Both the position numbers and the translations under genes were made by a program. Under the pieces are notes generated by a model. That model worked only from the letters and a program-made list of their open reading frames with translations, searched no databases and was not told where the DNA came from. From Pectinophora gossypiella (Eukaryota > Arthropoda > Insecta > Lepidoptera > Gelechiidae), in contig NC_065428.1 of assembly GCF_024362695.1 (NCBI RefSeq), positions 10,358,895 through 10,422,894 of the forward strand: 64,000 nt of DNA, in the 5' to 3' direction. This document shows, piece by piece, positions 20,810 through 31,895 of this stretch. Numbering within the stretch: position 1 is the stretch's first letter; each line of letters opens with the position of its first letter.

Positions 20810-21119
20810 ACGGTTGGTTGAGGAGCTCGGTGGCGCAGCGGTAAACGCGCTCGGTCTGCGATTGTTGAAGTTAAGCAACTTTCGCAAAGGCCGGTCATAG
20901 GATGGGTGACCACAAAAAAAAAAAGTTTTCATCTCGAGCTCTTCCGTGCTTCGGAAGGCACGTTAAGCCGTTGGTCCCGGTTGCATTAGCAGTCGTTAAT
21001 AACCACCAATCCGCACTGGGCCCGCGTGATGGACTAAGGCCCGATCTCCCTATCCATCCATAGGGAAGGCCCGTGCCCCAGCAGTGGGGACGTTAATGGG
21101 CTGGTGATGATGATGATGA
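20810..21119 (+). mobile_element. SINE family A, full length
   Basis: 5S-like boxes, core and (GAT)n tail are all present. The 9-bp word TGGCAGACC occurs at 20801-20809 and 21120-21128 and is the likely target duplication. Open frames crossing the element are not genes. Confidence 0.85.
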
Positions 21120-21325
21120 TGGCAGACCTAGGTCAATGTGCAGATTTTCAGACTCCTCGCAAGTTATGTGATGTCCCATGTAATAGGGACGAGCTCATTG
21201 CCATTAACCGGGCAGATACCCTGGAAACCACGTGACATTAATTACTTATCTAAGATCCAAGAATTCGAATTCATAAAGATGAATACAGCGGTTTTGATCT
21301 ACTGTTACTGACGAGGAGTAGATGT

Positions 21326-21468
21326 ACAGTCATGAGCAATATAATGTCCCCACTTCAGGACTCTGTCGCACTAACATATATGACATTTAGTGAGACTTAC
21401 AGTTCAATTTGTCAAAAAAGTTAATGTGACATGGTACCCAAGTGTATATATATTAATGCTCGTGACCG
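21326..21468 (+). mobile_element. MITE family F
   Basis: 143 bp between TA (21324-21325) and TA (21469-21470). Ends CAGTCATGAGCAATATAATG and ATTAATGCTCGTGACCG are inverted. Confidence 0.85.
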
Positions 21469-21470
21469 TA

Positions 21471-22231
21471 CTAGACACTTCTGCCTACCCATTTAGGGAT
21501 ACAAGCGTGAAGCTATGTTGTGTGTGTTGTGAACTAAGCATATTTCTAGCTGTGCTGGCCATGTGGCGAAATACATCATTTATCGTACGGTCGCCATTCA
21601 TTGCAGGATAAATAGAGGTGGACAAGTAGGGTGGCCATGCTTCACGAGTCCTGGGACTTTTGTTATTTATTCTTAAGCAAAGAATCGTTATTCTTCCCTT
21701 GCTGGTTTGAGAGAATACTAATACTATATTTTCAAAGGCCGAATTGTTCGAGTATAACTCCACAATAAATGGTATGACCGTTTTAGGACGAAGGTGATGC
21801 TAAATGCTGGAGAGGATACTGCGTTAAAGAAATTTATTCATTTATTTATTTACATTATGTACATTATATAAAAGGTCTTAAAGTTAATAACAGTATCAGT
21901 AGTACATAACCCTGATGGGGCATCGCAAATTGACATCGTAATTGTATAAGTATTCATAAAAAAAAGTGACAAACAAGATAAAAAGCTCTCGTTCAATTTT
22001 TCAGGACGTAAGGATTTTTCGACTACTACTACGCCTTTATCCCAATGAAGAACTCTCCAGGCTACGTTCCCTTAAAAAAAATTTAGATGGACGAATAAGT
22101 ATTAGACATTGCAGTCGAAAGTCTAAATGTGTGTAGAAGCAGACATTCAAAATAACAGCATTTACACATAACATACATTGCATCACGCCTGTATCCCCAA
22201 AAGGGTAAGCAAAAGAGTATAATAAATACAC
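21471..22231. other. no gene recognised
   Basis: Begins with a family N end (CTGCCTACCCATTTAGGGAT, then AAGCGTGAAGCTATGTTGTG) at 21481-21520. A minus-strand N end lies at 22155-22215. The rest shows nothing recognisable. Confidence 0.45.
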
Positions 22232-22438
22232 CCACTCGCCAGCTAAGTCCCATGTAATAGGGGGTGACTGAAAACCATCTAAAAAAAAAACTAATTATCA
22301 CAAATTGACTCCGTTTTCTGGCAACCCTCCTAGTCCCATTCGCCAGCAGTACCAAGTCCCATGTGATAGGGGGCAACTGGAAACCATCTGAAAATATAAT
22401 TATCCAAAATTGACCCCGTTTTCTGGCAACCCTCCTTG
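22232..22438. repeat. tandem duplication, about 107-bp unit, two copies
   Basis: Both units contain AAGTCCCATGT-ATAGGGGG, then ACCATCT, AAATTGAC-CCGTTTTCTGG and CAACCCTCC. The spacing is 109 bp at the left block and 105 bp at the right block. It adjoins a family N end. Confidence 0.8.
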
Positions 22439-22714
22439 GTATGTCTTTTCAACACTGAATGAAGCAGGCTGAATGTCCGACTATTCAGCCCTCACTAAGA
22501 GCCAGTAATACCAGGGTAAGAGAGAATTTCCCCTCTCGGACGATTTCCATCATTCATATATCCTGATTGGACTATTTGAAGACGGGTTTGGGTGAAATAG
22601 TAAATTAGTTTTCTATATATGAAGGTACATCAACACTTAATAATTACAACCCTAATGGGGATCTCTACTTATTTGGTAGAAGAATTAAAGAGTAGGTACC
22701 TATCAATTCAAATG

Positions 22715-23010
22715 GAGCCGTGGTAGACCAGTTGGTAAAAAACTTGGCTATCAGTTTGTGGTGTTTGTCGAATTCATGTTTGGATCATAAATGATTATCA
22801 CGTGCGGTGAAGGAAAACATCGTGAGGAATCCCACATTCCCGAGAAATGCATTTTCGGAGGTGTGTGACCTAACCTGTATTGGGCTGGTTTTACCTTCGC
22901 GGGTTGGAAGGTCAGACACGCAGTCGCTTTTGAAAAAAAACCGGACCTGTCAAATCTTCAGGTTAGGTAAGCGGACCCTATGAAAAACAGGATAATGATG
23001 GGTGATGATG
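22715..23010 (+). mobile_element. SINE family D
   Basis: GAGCCGTGGTAGACCAGTTG fits a tRNA A box region. Then follow AAATGATTATCACGTGCGGT, AGGAAAACATCGTGAGGAAT, ACCTGTATTGGGCTGGTTTT, GGACCTGTCAAATCTTCAGG and the end GCGGACCCTATGAAAAACAG-GATAATGATGG. Seven further D copies lie in the window. Confidence 0.8.
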
Positions 23011-23529
23011 GTTTTTTTTTGACGTCAGCCCCAATCGACGTGACGTTAGCGTCAACCCCAATCGAATTAACTCAAAAGCTCGTATAAACTTTTGAGTTAT
23101 GAAGCGGCTTGTTGTCATGAAGCGAACATAGATAGGTATACATTGTTTATTGTATATTCCGATATAATAACACTATCGCGAATGTTTTCCGACTAACTTA
23201 ATGCGATCATTAACCACAAAACACCACTTCGTATTAATTATTTAGATTATTTAATGAAGAAAGCAACCGTCTCGTTTCCGTTCCCGCCAAAAAGTCCCTC
23301 TGTAAGTTCCTACTTCTTTAGTTATTATACCCTAAGGAGGTTGGATAAAAAGATCACTTAAAGCAATCTCCTCCTGTAAGCAACAAGGTCGCGCAATCAA
23401 AAACAAATCACAACCAAATCAAACCATTTCCTCTAAGTAGTTTCTTATTGGAATTCCTTTGAAATACAATCGATTATATCGACACGACATCAAGTCATCA
23501 AATGGTTAAATCGATGACTTGCACTAATG
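23011..23529. other. no gene recognised
   Basis: A short imperfect direct repeat ATCGACGTGACG/AATCGAATTAACTC lies near 23035-23070. Otherwise it is unique-looking. Confidence 0.4.
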
Positions 23530-24085
23530 GCGATTTCTGTCGCGGAATAGAAGAAAGGGGTTCGAAGGGCCAAGTGAGCGCGACACGCAAGCCATACAAG
23601 TATGAACAGATAGTTCATACTTCAACTTTGCACTTCATTCGTCCGCAAACTTCACGACGCACAAGGGCTTTTGGCGGCTCAATAGCAACCCTGACACCAG
23701 GGTTGATGAGGTTGGTACTCCACCTCACAACCCACACGATAGAAGAAGACGACACACGGAACTCCGCGATAGTTTATTAACTAGTCTTATACATAATACC
23801 TGCCCTGCAAAAATCAAACTATCGACAATGATGTAAACAGATCCTACCTTATCACAGGAAAGCTAAAACTCTGTAGTATTATCGGCTATTTGTTAAATAC
23901 ATTGCCGGTAAAGTGGCTATGGAATTTGAGAAGCAGTAGAGCTATCGTAGTTATCTGTTTGCAGGAGTAGTAGTAAAAGAGAGTGGGTTGAACCGGCGAC
24001 AGCGGGTTCTCATACAAAATGCGCGTTAGGGCCTTTGCAACCTCTTTCTTCTATTCCGTGATTTCTGTAGTATTATGACTCCCAG
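23530..24085. repeat. inverted pair of a short repeat
   Basis: ATTTCTGTCGCGGAATAGAA plus GAAAGG (about 23531-23560) reappears inverted near 24031-24068 (CCTCTTTCTTCTATTCCGTG, ATTTCTGT). About 480 bp separates the arms, and a SINE B tail (23665-23752) lies between them. Confidence 0.55.
23665..23752 (+). mobile_element. SINE family B, tail only
   Basis: TTTTGGCGGCTCAATAGCAA, CCCTGACACCAGGGTTGATG and CACACGATAGAAGAAGAC. Severely 5'-truncated. The near-duplicate words CGACGCAC and CGACACAC flank it. Confidence 0.75.
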
Positions 24086-24224
24086 AATTCCTGGGATCGA
24101 TTCTAGAATATTCACGCATCTTACGAGCTATGTTCAAGGCCCAAGTACCTAAAAGGTACCTATTACCATTAACCAGGCACAAATCCACCACAACCACGCG
24201 ACGCCAGGTGATATCAATTATCTA

Positions 24225-24375
24225 TGATCGTCATCTTCACGTTTTCACTGCCTGCCTGACTGACCTTCCAACCCCATGCAGGTTATGTCACCTACCTCCG
24301 AAATGCGCTGTTTGCGAATGTGGGTTTCCTCACGACGTTTTTCCTACATCAAGCACGTGATAATTATTATCATGA
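24225..24375 (-). mobile_element. SINE family D, partial
   Basis: The minus strand shows TGATAATAATTATCACGTGC, GTCGTGAGGAAACCCACATT, AGGTGACATAACCTGCATGG and GGAAGGTCAGTCAGGCAGGC. Tail and head are missing. Confidence 0.7.
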
Positions 24376-24379
24376 ATGT

Positions 24380-25855
24380 GAAAACAAATTCGAAAATCAT
24401 CTATCCTTGTCTATCCACTACGCATTAGTTATTAAGTGATCCTTTGTAGAGAGAGAAATAAATAAATAAATCCAAAACCAATTCTTTGACTTCTTTATCT
24501 CTCCTTCGATGACGTTTTTCATTTTGTTTTGTCTTGTTAATTAGTGTGCAATAATTTTTTCGATAATATTCAATTAGTGTTTGTTTTCTTCTCTTTCATT
24601 ATTTTCTCAAATAAATATGACTACTGCCCTAAAAAAATTGCATGGAGACAAGATGATGATTATTCGCACATTTAGTAATCCTTTCTGAATAATAGACTAC
24701 AATGCAAAATTAATATCTAGTCAACCTATTGGCCTGTACCCCCTGCTAGTTACATTTTTCTTAAATAAGGAAATTAAATATACTGCTTTAATTTATATGA
24801 AAAGGTCCAATTTTGATCTTCCTCGCCACCACTTACATTTAAAAATCCTAATGCGATGAAGTGGTATCAACGAAAATGAGAGTGGAAAAAAAAGAAAAAT
24901 GGCTGCCATCCATTTCATAATATCTATCGTGCATTTCAAGGGTCCTTTCGACCCCATGCGCTCCACTCTATTATTTTAGAAGAGGCTTTCACCATTTCAA
25001 GATGTGCACGAAATAAAAAAAACGCTCGGATTTTTTTTTCAAGCCGTTCCTCTGAATGGCCGTCAATTACGCTGGTGTTTTGTGATAACAGGGGGGGAGG
25101 CTTTTTGTTTTGGTGGCTTGAACGCTAATTAGGAGTTCTCATGTTATATTGAAGTAAGGAAATTTCTGACATATACCTACTCAAAATTTCCTCTTCCAGA
25201 TAAGTATTAATCAAATAATATTAGCTACATATAACATCACAAAACCGCGACAATTCAAGGTGAAACAAACTATATTATTACTAACTGAATAAAGACATTT
25301 CTGATTTTGATATTCATCTCTGGCTCTAACCATACGAACGCAAGCTAGACAGAACAAAAATGCCAATTAATAAACCAGCCACTTTTTCACTCATCCCACT
25401 CGCCGTCCCATAAAACACTTGAAATTTCCACCAGATCATTAAAACTCCCGAAAACAACGGCATAGAACTGGTAATTAGGATTTACAGGGCTTTAACACCG
25501 AGGGAATGAATTTAAAAAATGGACTCATTCTCTCGTAGTCACTCCCCTGGCCTGTTGAAAGGGGGAGATCCTAAAACTTAGCCATTCAGGTAGTCTGAAC
25601 AGCCACTTAACCCCCCCAGTGGAACATAATGCCCTGAGGTATTTAAACGCATAAGGGGTAAAGAAGGCCTAAAAGGAGTAACCATAACCGCTCACTCGCA
25701 TTGAGAACAGGCACTAAAAAATTAAGCTTACAGCACACAGAATCGGGCAGACGGGACAACCGCGTGACAGCGCGATATCGTATGTAATCTATTTTAATTA
25801 CTACATGTTATAAAAATAAACCTTTCAGGCATCATTAATAAATAATATAATATAA
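24380..25855. other. no gene recognised
   Basis: The longest stretch with no recognised repeat before the mariner. AT-rich with scattered homopolymers and no frame above 60 codons, so it is a good candidate for unique intergenic or intronic DNA. Confidence 0.55.
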
Positions 25856-25861
25856 ATAACC

Positions 25862-26080
25862 TATATACGTCCAACTGCTGGGCACAGGCCTCCCCTTAAT
25901 CAAACGGAGGGTGTATGGAGCATACTCCACCACGCTGCGGGTTTTTGGAGGTTTTTTCGGCATATAGCCGGGACTAACGGCTTAACGTGCCCAAAGCACG
26001 GAATGATTCAAGTCTGCCAAGTCCTTACCAAACAAAGAACAGTCTCACAACGTGATTTCGACACCATCCACTGAAAATTG
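25862..26080 (-). mobile_element. SINE family C, 5'-truncated
   Basis: The minus strand reads CTTTGTTTGGTAAGGACTTG, core remnant GTGCTTTGGGCACGTTAAGC, CAGCGTGGTGGAGTATGCTC and the tail GAGGCCTGTGCCCAGCAGTT-GGACGTATATAGG. Confidence 0.8.
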
Positions 26081-26534
26081 GTGGAGAAAAACTTCAATGT
26101 TCAAAGTTCAAAGTGTGTTTGTTCTCTCTGGTTAGGTGGTTTAGGTGTTTACATTCCCGCAGAAGTAGAATTTATATATTTTCAATTATACTTCCTTCTC
26201 TCTTTTAAACTTCTATTTTGTTGTGCCCTATAGATGTGAAACTCATTCGTTAACTTACTAACATGTACACCATCATAGTACGCAAATAAAGAATATTGAA
26301 TACTTCCTCCTCTAAGCCTCTCCCCAGTCTATGTTAACACCATTATGAATGTAGACACGATCATTTGTTCGAGTTTTTAGGAGCGAGTTTGTTTACTTTT
26401 CATATTCTGTTGACTTTACTCCGGTACATTTAATATGTTTGACGTTGTTAATACTATAAACTGGGACCCTGTCGCTATAATTATTTAACTAGGTTACATG
26501 CACCTCTTGTTAGTTGAAGAACTTCCAATATTTT
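26081..26534. other. no gene recognised
   Basis: AT-rich; only AATAAAGAATATTGAATAC near 26285 resembles a retroelement tail. Confidence 0.4.
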
Positions 26535-27050
26535 ATGTTTCAGCGCTGAAGGAAAACAATTTGAGGAAATTCACGTCCTCGATATATGCGTTTCGGAGTT
26601 ATGTGATCTTGCCTGTATTGTTGGAATGGTTTACCCTAGCAGTTGCTTCTGTAATGAACCGGACCTACCAAATCTTCAAGTTAGGTTAGGTTATTCTGTA
26701 ATGAAGCGGACCTGTCAAATCTTCAAGTTAGCTTAGGTTATTTTGTAATGAACCGGACCTGTCAAATGTTCAAGTTAGGTTAGGTTATTCTGTAATGAAG
26801 CGGACCTGTCAAATCTTCAAGTTAGCTTAGGTTATTTTGTAATGAACCGGACCTGTCAAATCTTCAAGTTAGGTTAGGTTATTCTGTAATGAACCGGACC
26901 TGTCAAATGTTCAAGTTAGGTTAGGTGATTCTGTAATGAAGCGGACCTGTCAAATCTTCAAGTTTGTGAAATAACTATTTTTTACTTTACTTTTTTTTTG
27001 CTAGTAAAGCGGACCCTGTGCGAATCTGGATAACGCTAGAGAGATAGATA
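26535..27050 (+). mobile_element. SINE family D expanded by an internal minisatellite
   Basis: D body (CGCTGAAGGAAAACAATTTG, TTTCGGAGTTATGTGATCTT, CCTGTATTGTTGGAATGGTT) is followed by seven copies of a 47-bp unit, then the D end (AGCGGACCCTGTGCGAATCT, GGATAACGCTAGAGAGATAG). One SINE appears to hold an expanded piece of its own tail. Confidence 0.8.
26651..26965 (+). repeat. 47-bp minisatellite with 94-bp higher-order period
   Basis: Units start at 26651, 26698, 26745, 26792, 26839, 26886 and 26933, each exactly 47 bp apart; the last is partial. Each begins GTAATGAA, then C or G, then CGGACCT. Units 2 and 4 are identical. The C-type and G-type units alternate over the first five. Confidence 0.95.
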
Positions 27051-27104
27051 AATGGATTTCGATATTAACCTGATGATTATTGGTTAGGTACTTAGCTTCT
27101 CTTC

Positions 27105-27225
27105 CGTTATGGGGGCAAATAAAAAACATATAACACGTTCAGCTTCCCGGGCATGTCGTATAATCAGACAGAGGCATTACGTTGTGTCTGACGTTGATAA
27201 GCTGATCCCAGTATGTGAAAACACC
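27105..27225 (+). repeat. family L, partial
   Basis: GGGGGCAAATAAAAAACATA, TAACACGTTCAGCTTCCCGG and GCATGTCGTATAATCAGACA match 6890-7172. The 3' half is missing. Confidence 0.6.
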
Positions 27226-27592
27226 CTCATTACTTCACTTTAAAATGACACCCATCCACTTTTTGACCTTCAGGAACATACCTTAACCTGCGTGACTGCA
27301 TTTCAAAGTGAAATACCTATTTGGATAAAAGCTCCGTCTGGCTTTCGAATGTTATTTTAGAATTCAAAGCAGCGTCTTAAATCTAGGCCATCTGTGTTCG
27401 AGCTGGATGTGAAATATGAGAGTTCTCCTTTGATTTTATGTTTTTCTTCAAGCATTTTCTTTTCAAGTGAATTTTAGCAGAATTACTCGAAATGAACGAA
27501 GCTAGAAATTATGAATAGGGATTTTTAAACAGTGAATATATTAACTCAAATATCCACACAAGATAGATAACAGGTAGCTCAGCTTTATTATT

Positions 27593-27915
27593 CAGAGCCG
27601 TGGTAGCCCAGTTGGTAGAAAGCTTGACTCTCACTTTAAGGTCAGAGGTTTGGATCCCAGCATAGGTCGAAACCAACGATTTTCGGGTTCATTTTCGAAT
27701 GATTCACGTGCTCAGCGGTTAAGGAAAACGTCGTGAGGAAACACACATTCCCGAGAAATGCATTTCAGATGTGACCTATCCTGTATTGGGCTGGTTTTCC
27801 CTTCGCGAGTTGGAAGGTGACACAGGCAGTCGCTTCTATAAAAAACCGGACCTGTCAAATCTTCAGATTAGGTTAGCGGACCCTGTGAAAACGGGATAAC
27901 GCTAGAGAGATGATG
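27593..27915 (+). mobile_element. SINE family D, best-preserved copy
   Basis: GAGCCGTGGTAGCCCAGTTG-GTAGAAAGCTTG (A box region) and AGGTTTGGATCCCAGCAT (B box-like) are followed by the complete D body and the end GACCCTGTGAAAACGGGATA-ACGCTAGAGAGATGATG. This copy best defines the family at about 320 bp. Confidence 0.85.
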
Positions 27916-27966
27916 AATTGGCGACCTTATTGCTCTACAGGAAGTATTGATTGTAATGTGTAGATG

Positions 27967-27992
27967 AGGGGTGGTGGTGGAGGTGGGGGGTG
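27967..27992 (+). other. G-rich tract, possible G-quadruplex
   Basis: GGGGTGGTGGTGGAGGTGGG followed by GGGTGG. It contains several runs of 2-6 G within 26 bases and only T or A otherwise. Confidence 0.5.
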
Positions 27993-28064
27993 GAACAACA
28001 AGCTACATTAAATATCAACCAATAAGAAAATAATTACATAAATATGCATATAAGGACCACGTGT

Positions 28065-28474
28065 AACGGCCTCCGTGGACCAGTGGTTGAGCGTTGGGCT
28101 CACGATCCGGAGGTCCCGGGTTCGAATCCCGGTGAAAACATATCACAAATATCACTTCCGCCAACGTTTTTTACTATCGCTCTTCCACAGATAAATATAC
28201 AACTAGACGCCGGATTAAATTAACATAACGTAAGCTCACGACTGTATCCTAATCGGGGTAGCCAGAGGTACTTTTTTATTACCACCATAGACGTCCGGAG
28301 GTCATGGGTTCGAATCCCGGTGGGGACAAATCACAAAAATCACTTTGTGATCCCTAGTTTGGTTAGGACATTACAGGCTGATCACCTGATTGTCCAAAAA
28401 GCAAGATGATCCGTGCTTCGGAAGGCATGCTAAGCCGTTGGTAATTCACATCACAACCCACACGATAGAAGAAG
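28065..28474 (+). mobile_element. composite SINE family B between one target duplication
   Basis: A B head (28068-28165, with TGGACCAGTGGTTGAGCG and GGTTCGAATCCCGG) is followed by a G end on the minus strand (about 28222-28275). Then a second B piece follows with its own B box, core and shortened tail. The exact 13-bp word AAGGACCACGTGT flanks the whole unit (28052-28064, 28475-28487). Confidence 0.7.
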
Positions 28475-28534
28475 AAGGACCACGTGTGACATCTATGGAG
28501 TTAAGTAGAGCCACAAGCCAAGAGACAACTTTGA

Positions 28535-28810
28535 CGGCACTTAAGTCAAAATTCAAAAATATTTTTATTCTGTTGCTAATATAGTGACACATTTAATCGT
28601 CAATTTTTATATAACGAATTTCGCATTCGCCTAAAACTACTGCAGCTTCTCACAAACTGTACAGTCGAGGAAAGTAAGTTACAAGAAAAATCTCGATACA
28701 GGACCCTAGACAGTCTTAAAAATGTTGTTATAAAATTTAGTCATTTAGCTGCCTAATATCGGTTCTCAGACTGTTAATCCCATGCACTCATCTTCTACAT
28801 AATGTCTAAC
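28535..28810 (-). repeat. LINE 3' end, family S
   Basis: The minus strand includes GCTGCAGTAGTTTTAGGCGA (inverted in the plus strand), AAATTGACGATTAAATG and an end AATAAAAATATTTTTGAATT. It aligns with 29975-30115 and 51958-52240. Confidence 0.6.
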
Positions 28811-29574
28811 CTTATAATAAGCTTAAAAAATGTACATTACCAAAAAAATCTACAAAATGGTCACCCATCCAATGACTCCTCCCAACATTGCTTGACTTTG
28901 TTGATCGGTGTCCATCAACATGTATAACTGGTCTGCGGGTTCCGGGCTACTGCAACGGACTTCTACACCAACTAAATAAATCTGCTCTTTTTTTTTATAA
29001 CATAATCTCCATATTCCACTCCACACGCCATCAAAACCCAGTCAACGGAAAAAACAAAAAATCCGAAACAAAAATTTCGATTCACTTCGTCGAGTCTATT
29101 GAAAAAATAGTTTTTTTTTTTTTTTCATTTATTTCGCATACAGACGTGTAGTGTTGCCATGGACAATAGGTATGGCTCACAATGTGCAATGTTGCTAGCG
29201 TTCACGAATTAATTGTATTAAGTGAGGTGTAGGGGAAAGTTTTAGCGCGAGTGGTGGGGAATGTTATGTAAGTTTACACATTAAAAAAAATACAAAAAGT
29301 CACGTTAATCGAGAAAATATTAAGAGAAATAATATTACCATAACACTGCGTCACGCCTATCCTGGCTGAGGGCATAAAATAAGGAATAATTCTATCAATC
29401 AATCAATCAATAATACTTTATAATTATGACTACTTTACTTTATATTTCTATGTCTGAGGGCATGCTTAAAGGCGCCAGAAAATCAGAGTTCCGATATAAC
29501 AAGTGCATAGGGTCATATCAGAATTTTGATTTGCTTGTACAACGAAGTGTCACGGGTTTGATTTCCGGCTTGGT
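28811..29574. other. no gene recognised
   Basis: Contains AT-rich low-complexity sequence, a run of T near 29115, and (ATCA)n at 29395-29412, the inverted tail of a LINE. The open frame at 28888-29151 has no motif. Confidence 0.4.
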
Positions 29575-29725
29575 CATAATTGATATCACGTGGTTTCCAA
29601 AATACGCTCGTTCCCTATTACATGGGACTTATATATCATACCTGGCGAGGAGTGGGTGGCAAGGATATAATACACCTGTGTCTACCCCTTCGAGGATGCA
29701 GGCTACGTTTTGCTATGTCATTTTT
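29575..29725 (+). repeat. family N fragment
   Basis: GATATCACGTGGTTTCCA, CCCTATTACATGGGACTTAT, CACCTGTGTCTACCCCTTCG-AGGATGCAGGC match blocks near 21174-21240 (inverted), 49175-49260 (inverted) and 62655-62715. The 128-codon open frame across it (29426-29812) is judged fortuitous. Confidence 0.45.
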
Positions 29726-29974
29726 TTTAATATTCAATTTTGGGGTATATTTTTAAATAAAAAAAATATTTACATCTTAAAAAACAAAAATAAAATACAA
29801 TGTGTCAAATAATAATAATAAAAAAACAGAAAATACCTTTTTTATTACTTAATGGAATTATAATAACAATCACAGAACAGAGAAAATTCAATTTGGTTTT
29901 GTTAATTTGAAAAATTCTGATGCCATCCAGTGATGTTATGTGCCTAATTCTTCTGATGACGTCATCATTTCTTT

Positions 29975-30115
29975 TTCATTCAAATTCAAATTCAGAAATA
30001 TCTTTATTCAGTAGGTAACATAGTTATACTTTGAATCGTCAATTTACATAATGAACGTCTCATCCGCCTAAAACTACTGCAGCTTCTCACAACCTGTTAG
30101 CCGGTATAGCATTTT
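29975..30115 (-). repeat. LINE 3' end, family S
   Basis: The minus strand reads AACAGGTTGTGAGAAGCTGC, AGTAGTTTTAGGCGGATGAG, ACGATTCAAAGTATAACTAT and CTGAATAAAGATATTTCTGA with an (ATTTGA)n tail. Confidence 0.65.
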
Positions 30116-30289
30116 ATCACCACCATGGTTTCCTAGAATAGGACCCTATTTTTTTTTTACATACACACATACCTAAGGCCACGTCTGTTAGTCTGTTACC
30201 CATTGGGGTAAGCAGAAACCACGGAATTAACAATAATGTGAGTATTAAAAAGAACACTACGATCCTAACATACTACTTTCGTTTCGTCC

Positions 30290-30380
30290 GTTGGTGAAAG
30301 CCCTTAGAGCTCTCTATTTGTCCCGCTAAGTAGTTACTGCCATCTGCGGCAAATCTAAAATAAGTCACGTCAAAAAAAAA
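30290..30380 (+). mobile_element. poly(A) repeat family E, 3' fragment
   Basis: GCCCTTAGAGCTCTCTATTT, GCTAAGTAGTTACTGCCATC, TGCGGCAAATCTAAAATAAG, TCACGTC and an A run. Confidence 0.75.
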
Positions 30381-30709
30381 GTTTCTTACATTCTCATCAA
30401 AGTCGCATACACGCCGGTTATTTCTGCCATAGTTTAACCGCAGCATTTTTATGAAAATGTTTTTTTTTTTAATTCGGCACTTCATGCCCGAATTTTTTTA
30501 AAAAGCCAGCCATTCGTTTTTAGTTGTAGATGTTTTTTTTTCCTTTTTGCCAGTCGCTACAATTTGCATACCGTGCAATAGAACCTACATTCGTCTATAA
30601 AGTGACATACGTACATAAACTCGCACCCGTAATCTCTAATGGGGTGGGCAGAGCAACATGTAATCTACTACTATTCATATCGAAATTGGAAAAGAAATAA
30701 TCTGAAACT

Positions 30710-30760
30710 GAGGCCTGTGCCCAGCAGTGGGACGTTTATAGACTGTTCATGTTATGTACG
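30710..30760 (+). repeat. SINE family C tail fragment
   Basis: GAGGCCTGTGCCCAGCAGTG then GGACGTTTATAGACTG. Only the 3' end is present. Confidence 0.6.
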
Positions 30761-30816
30761 TTTGGTTTAATAAAGTATATTTGTATTTGCGTACAGTCAT
30801 GTGTATAATACCATTT

Positions 30817-31106
30817 CATCATCATTAACCCATAAACGTCCCCACTGCTGGGGCACGGGCCTTCCCTATGGATGGATAGGGAGATCGGGCCTTAAACCAC
30901 CACGCGGCCCAGTGCGGATTGGTGGTTATTAACGACTGCTAATGCAGCCGGGACCAACCGCTTAACGTGCCTTCCGAAGCACGGAGGATCTCGAGATGAA
31001 AACTTTTTTTTTGTGGTCACCCATCATATGACCGGCCTTTGCGAAAGTTGCTTAACTTCAACAATCGCAGACCGAGCGCGTTTACCGCTACGCCACCGAG
31101 CTACTC
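30817..31106 (-). mobile_element. SINE family A, full length
   Basis: Read on the minus strand: GAGTAGCTCGGTGGCGTAGC head, 5S boxes GAAGTTAAGCAAC and TATGATGGGTGACC, core, tail. An exact 12-bp duplication ATAATACCATTT (30805-30816, 31107-31118) flanks it. Confidence 0.9.
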
Positions 31107-31118
31107 ATAATACCATTT

Positions 31119-31621
31119 AATGATACTTAAAATCATAGCTACACGCCTACAAAGTGACCAGACTAAAATAAAATAATTATACTATCCAACACAGTGTTGC
31201 CTTCGACAAAACCCGCATTGCACAGTGGTGTTGTGTTGCCAGCAATTGCAGCTTATCTGCATTCACGTCTGCTTGATGTATGCACCAGCGAGATAGCGCC
31301 ATGTAGGGTTGGCAGTGAAAATATTACAATACAAATATAATGTATCAAGCACAAAGGAAACAATTAGGGAATACAATCCCGATCTCGCGAGATATCGTCA
31401 TATTTTTCGAGATCAATCCCGAAGCATAACATAAAGAGATCCCATTCAAGATTGACGGGATTGGGCGAATCTCCTTGAGTTATTAACATCACTATCAACA
31501 AGCAGTTTTCATCGTTTTCAGCCATCTTAAGTTTACATTTTTTATAAACTAGACGGAATCTCGAAAATTTCGGGATCTCGAATCGAGATTGCATTCTCTA
31601 AAAACAATCATAAGTAGGTAC
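31119..31621. other. no gene recognised
   Basis: Contains imperfect repeats of ATCCCGATCTCGAGAT type on both strands (31374-31590), notably GAATCCCGA-CTCGAGAT words. The 76-codon minus frame at 31364-31594 has no motif. Confidence 0.4.
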
Positions 31622-31705
31622 ATACATAAACAGCCTATATACGTCTCAATGCTGGGCATAGGCCTTTCCTCAATCAATGAAGGGGGTATGGAGCATACTT
31701 CAACA
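31622..31705 (-). repeat. SINE family C tail fragment
   Basis: The minus strand shows GAAGTATGCTCCATACCCCC, TTCATTGATTGAGG and GCCCAGCATTGAGACGTATA. It retains the C-specific part only. Confidence 0.65.
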
Positions 31706-31754
31706 CAGCCAAGCAAAGCACAATATTGGTCGTCATACAACTTGAATTTTTCGA

Positions 31755-31830
31755 CTTTTGTAGATTACTTGACCGAACAAATGGGGAGCACTGAGGTCTG
31801 TTTAACTCGGTACAAAACTTAAGAATTTTT
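31755..31830 (-). mobile_element. poly(A) repeat family E, fragment
   Basis: CGAACAAATGGGGAGCACTG and TAACTCGGTACAAAACTTAA match the E segment just inside its 3' end. Confidence 0.5.
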
Positions 31831-31895
31831 TTTTATCACCTGAGGCTCTGCTCACCCTATTAGGGATGAGTTTATGTTAGTATCTAACGAACGTA

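Noticed and set aside
26651..26965. CRISPR-like array (regular 47-bp spacing)
   Set aside because: The whole unit repeats with no unique spacers, the context is a eukaryotic SINE, and no cas-like gene is present.
29426..29812. 128-codon open frame on the plus strand
   Set aside because: It spans a family N fragment and an A-rich stretch, with no domain, signal or conserved motif.
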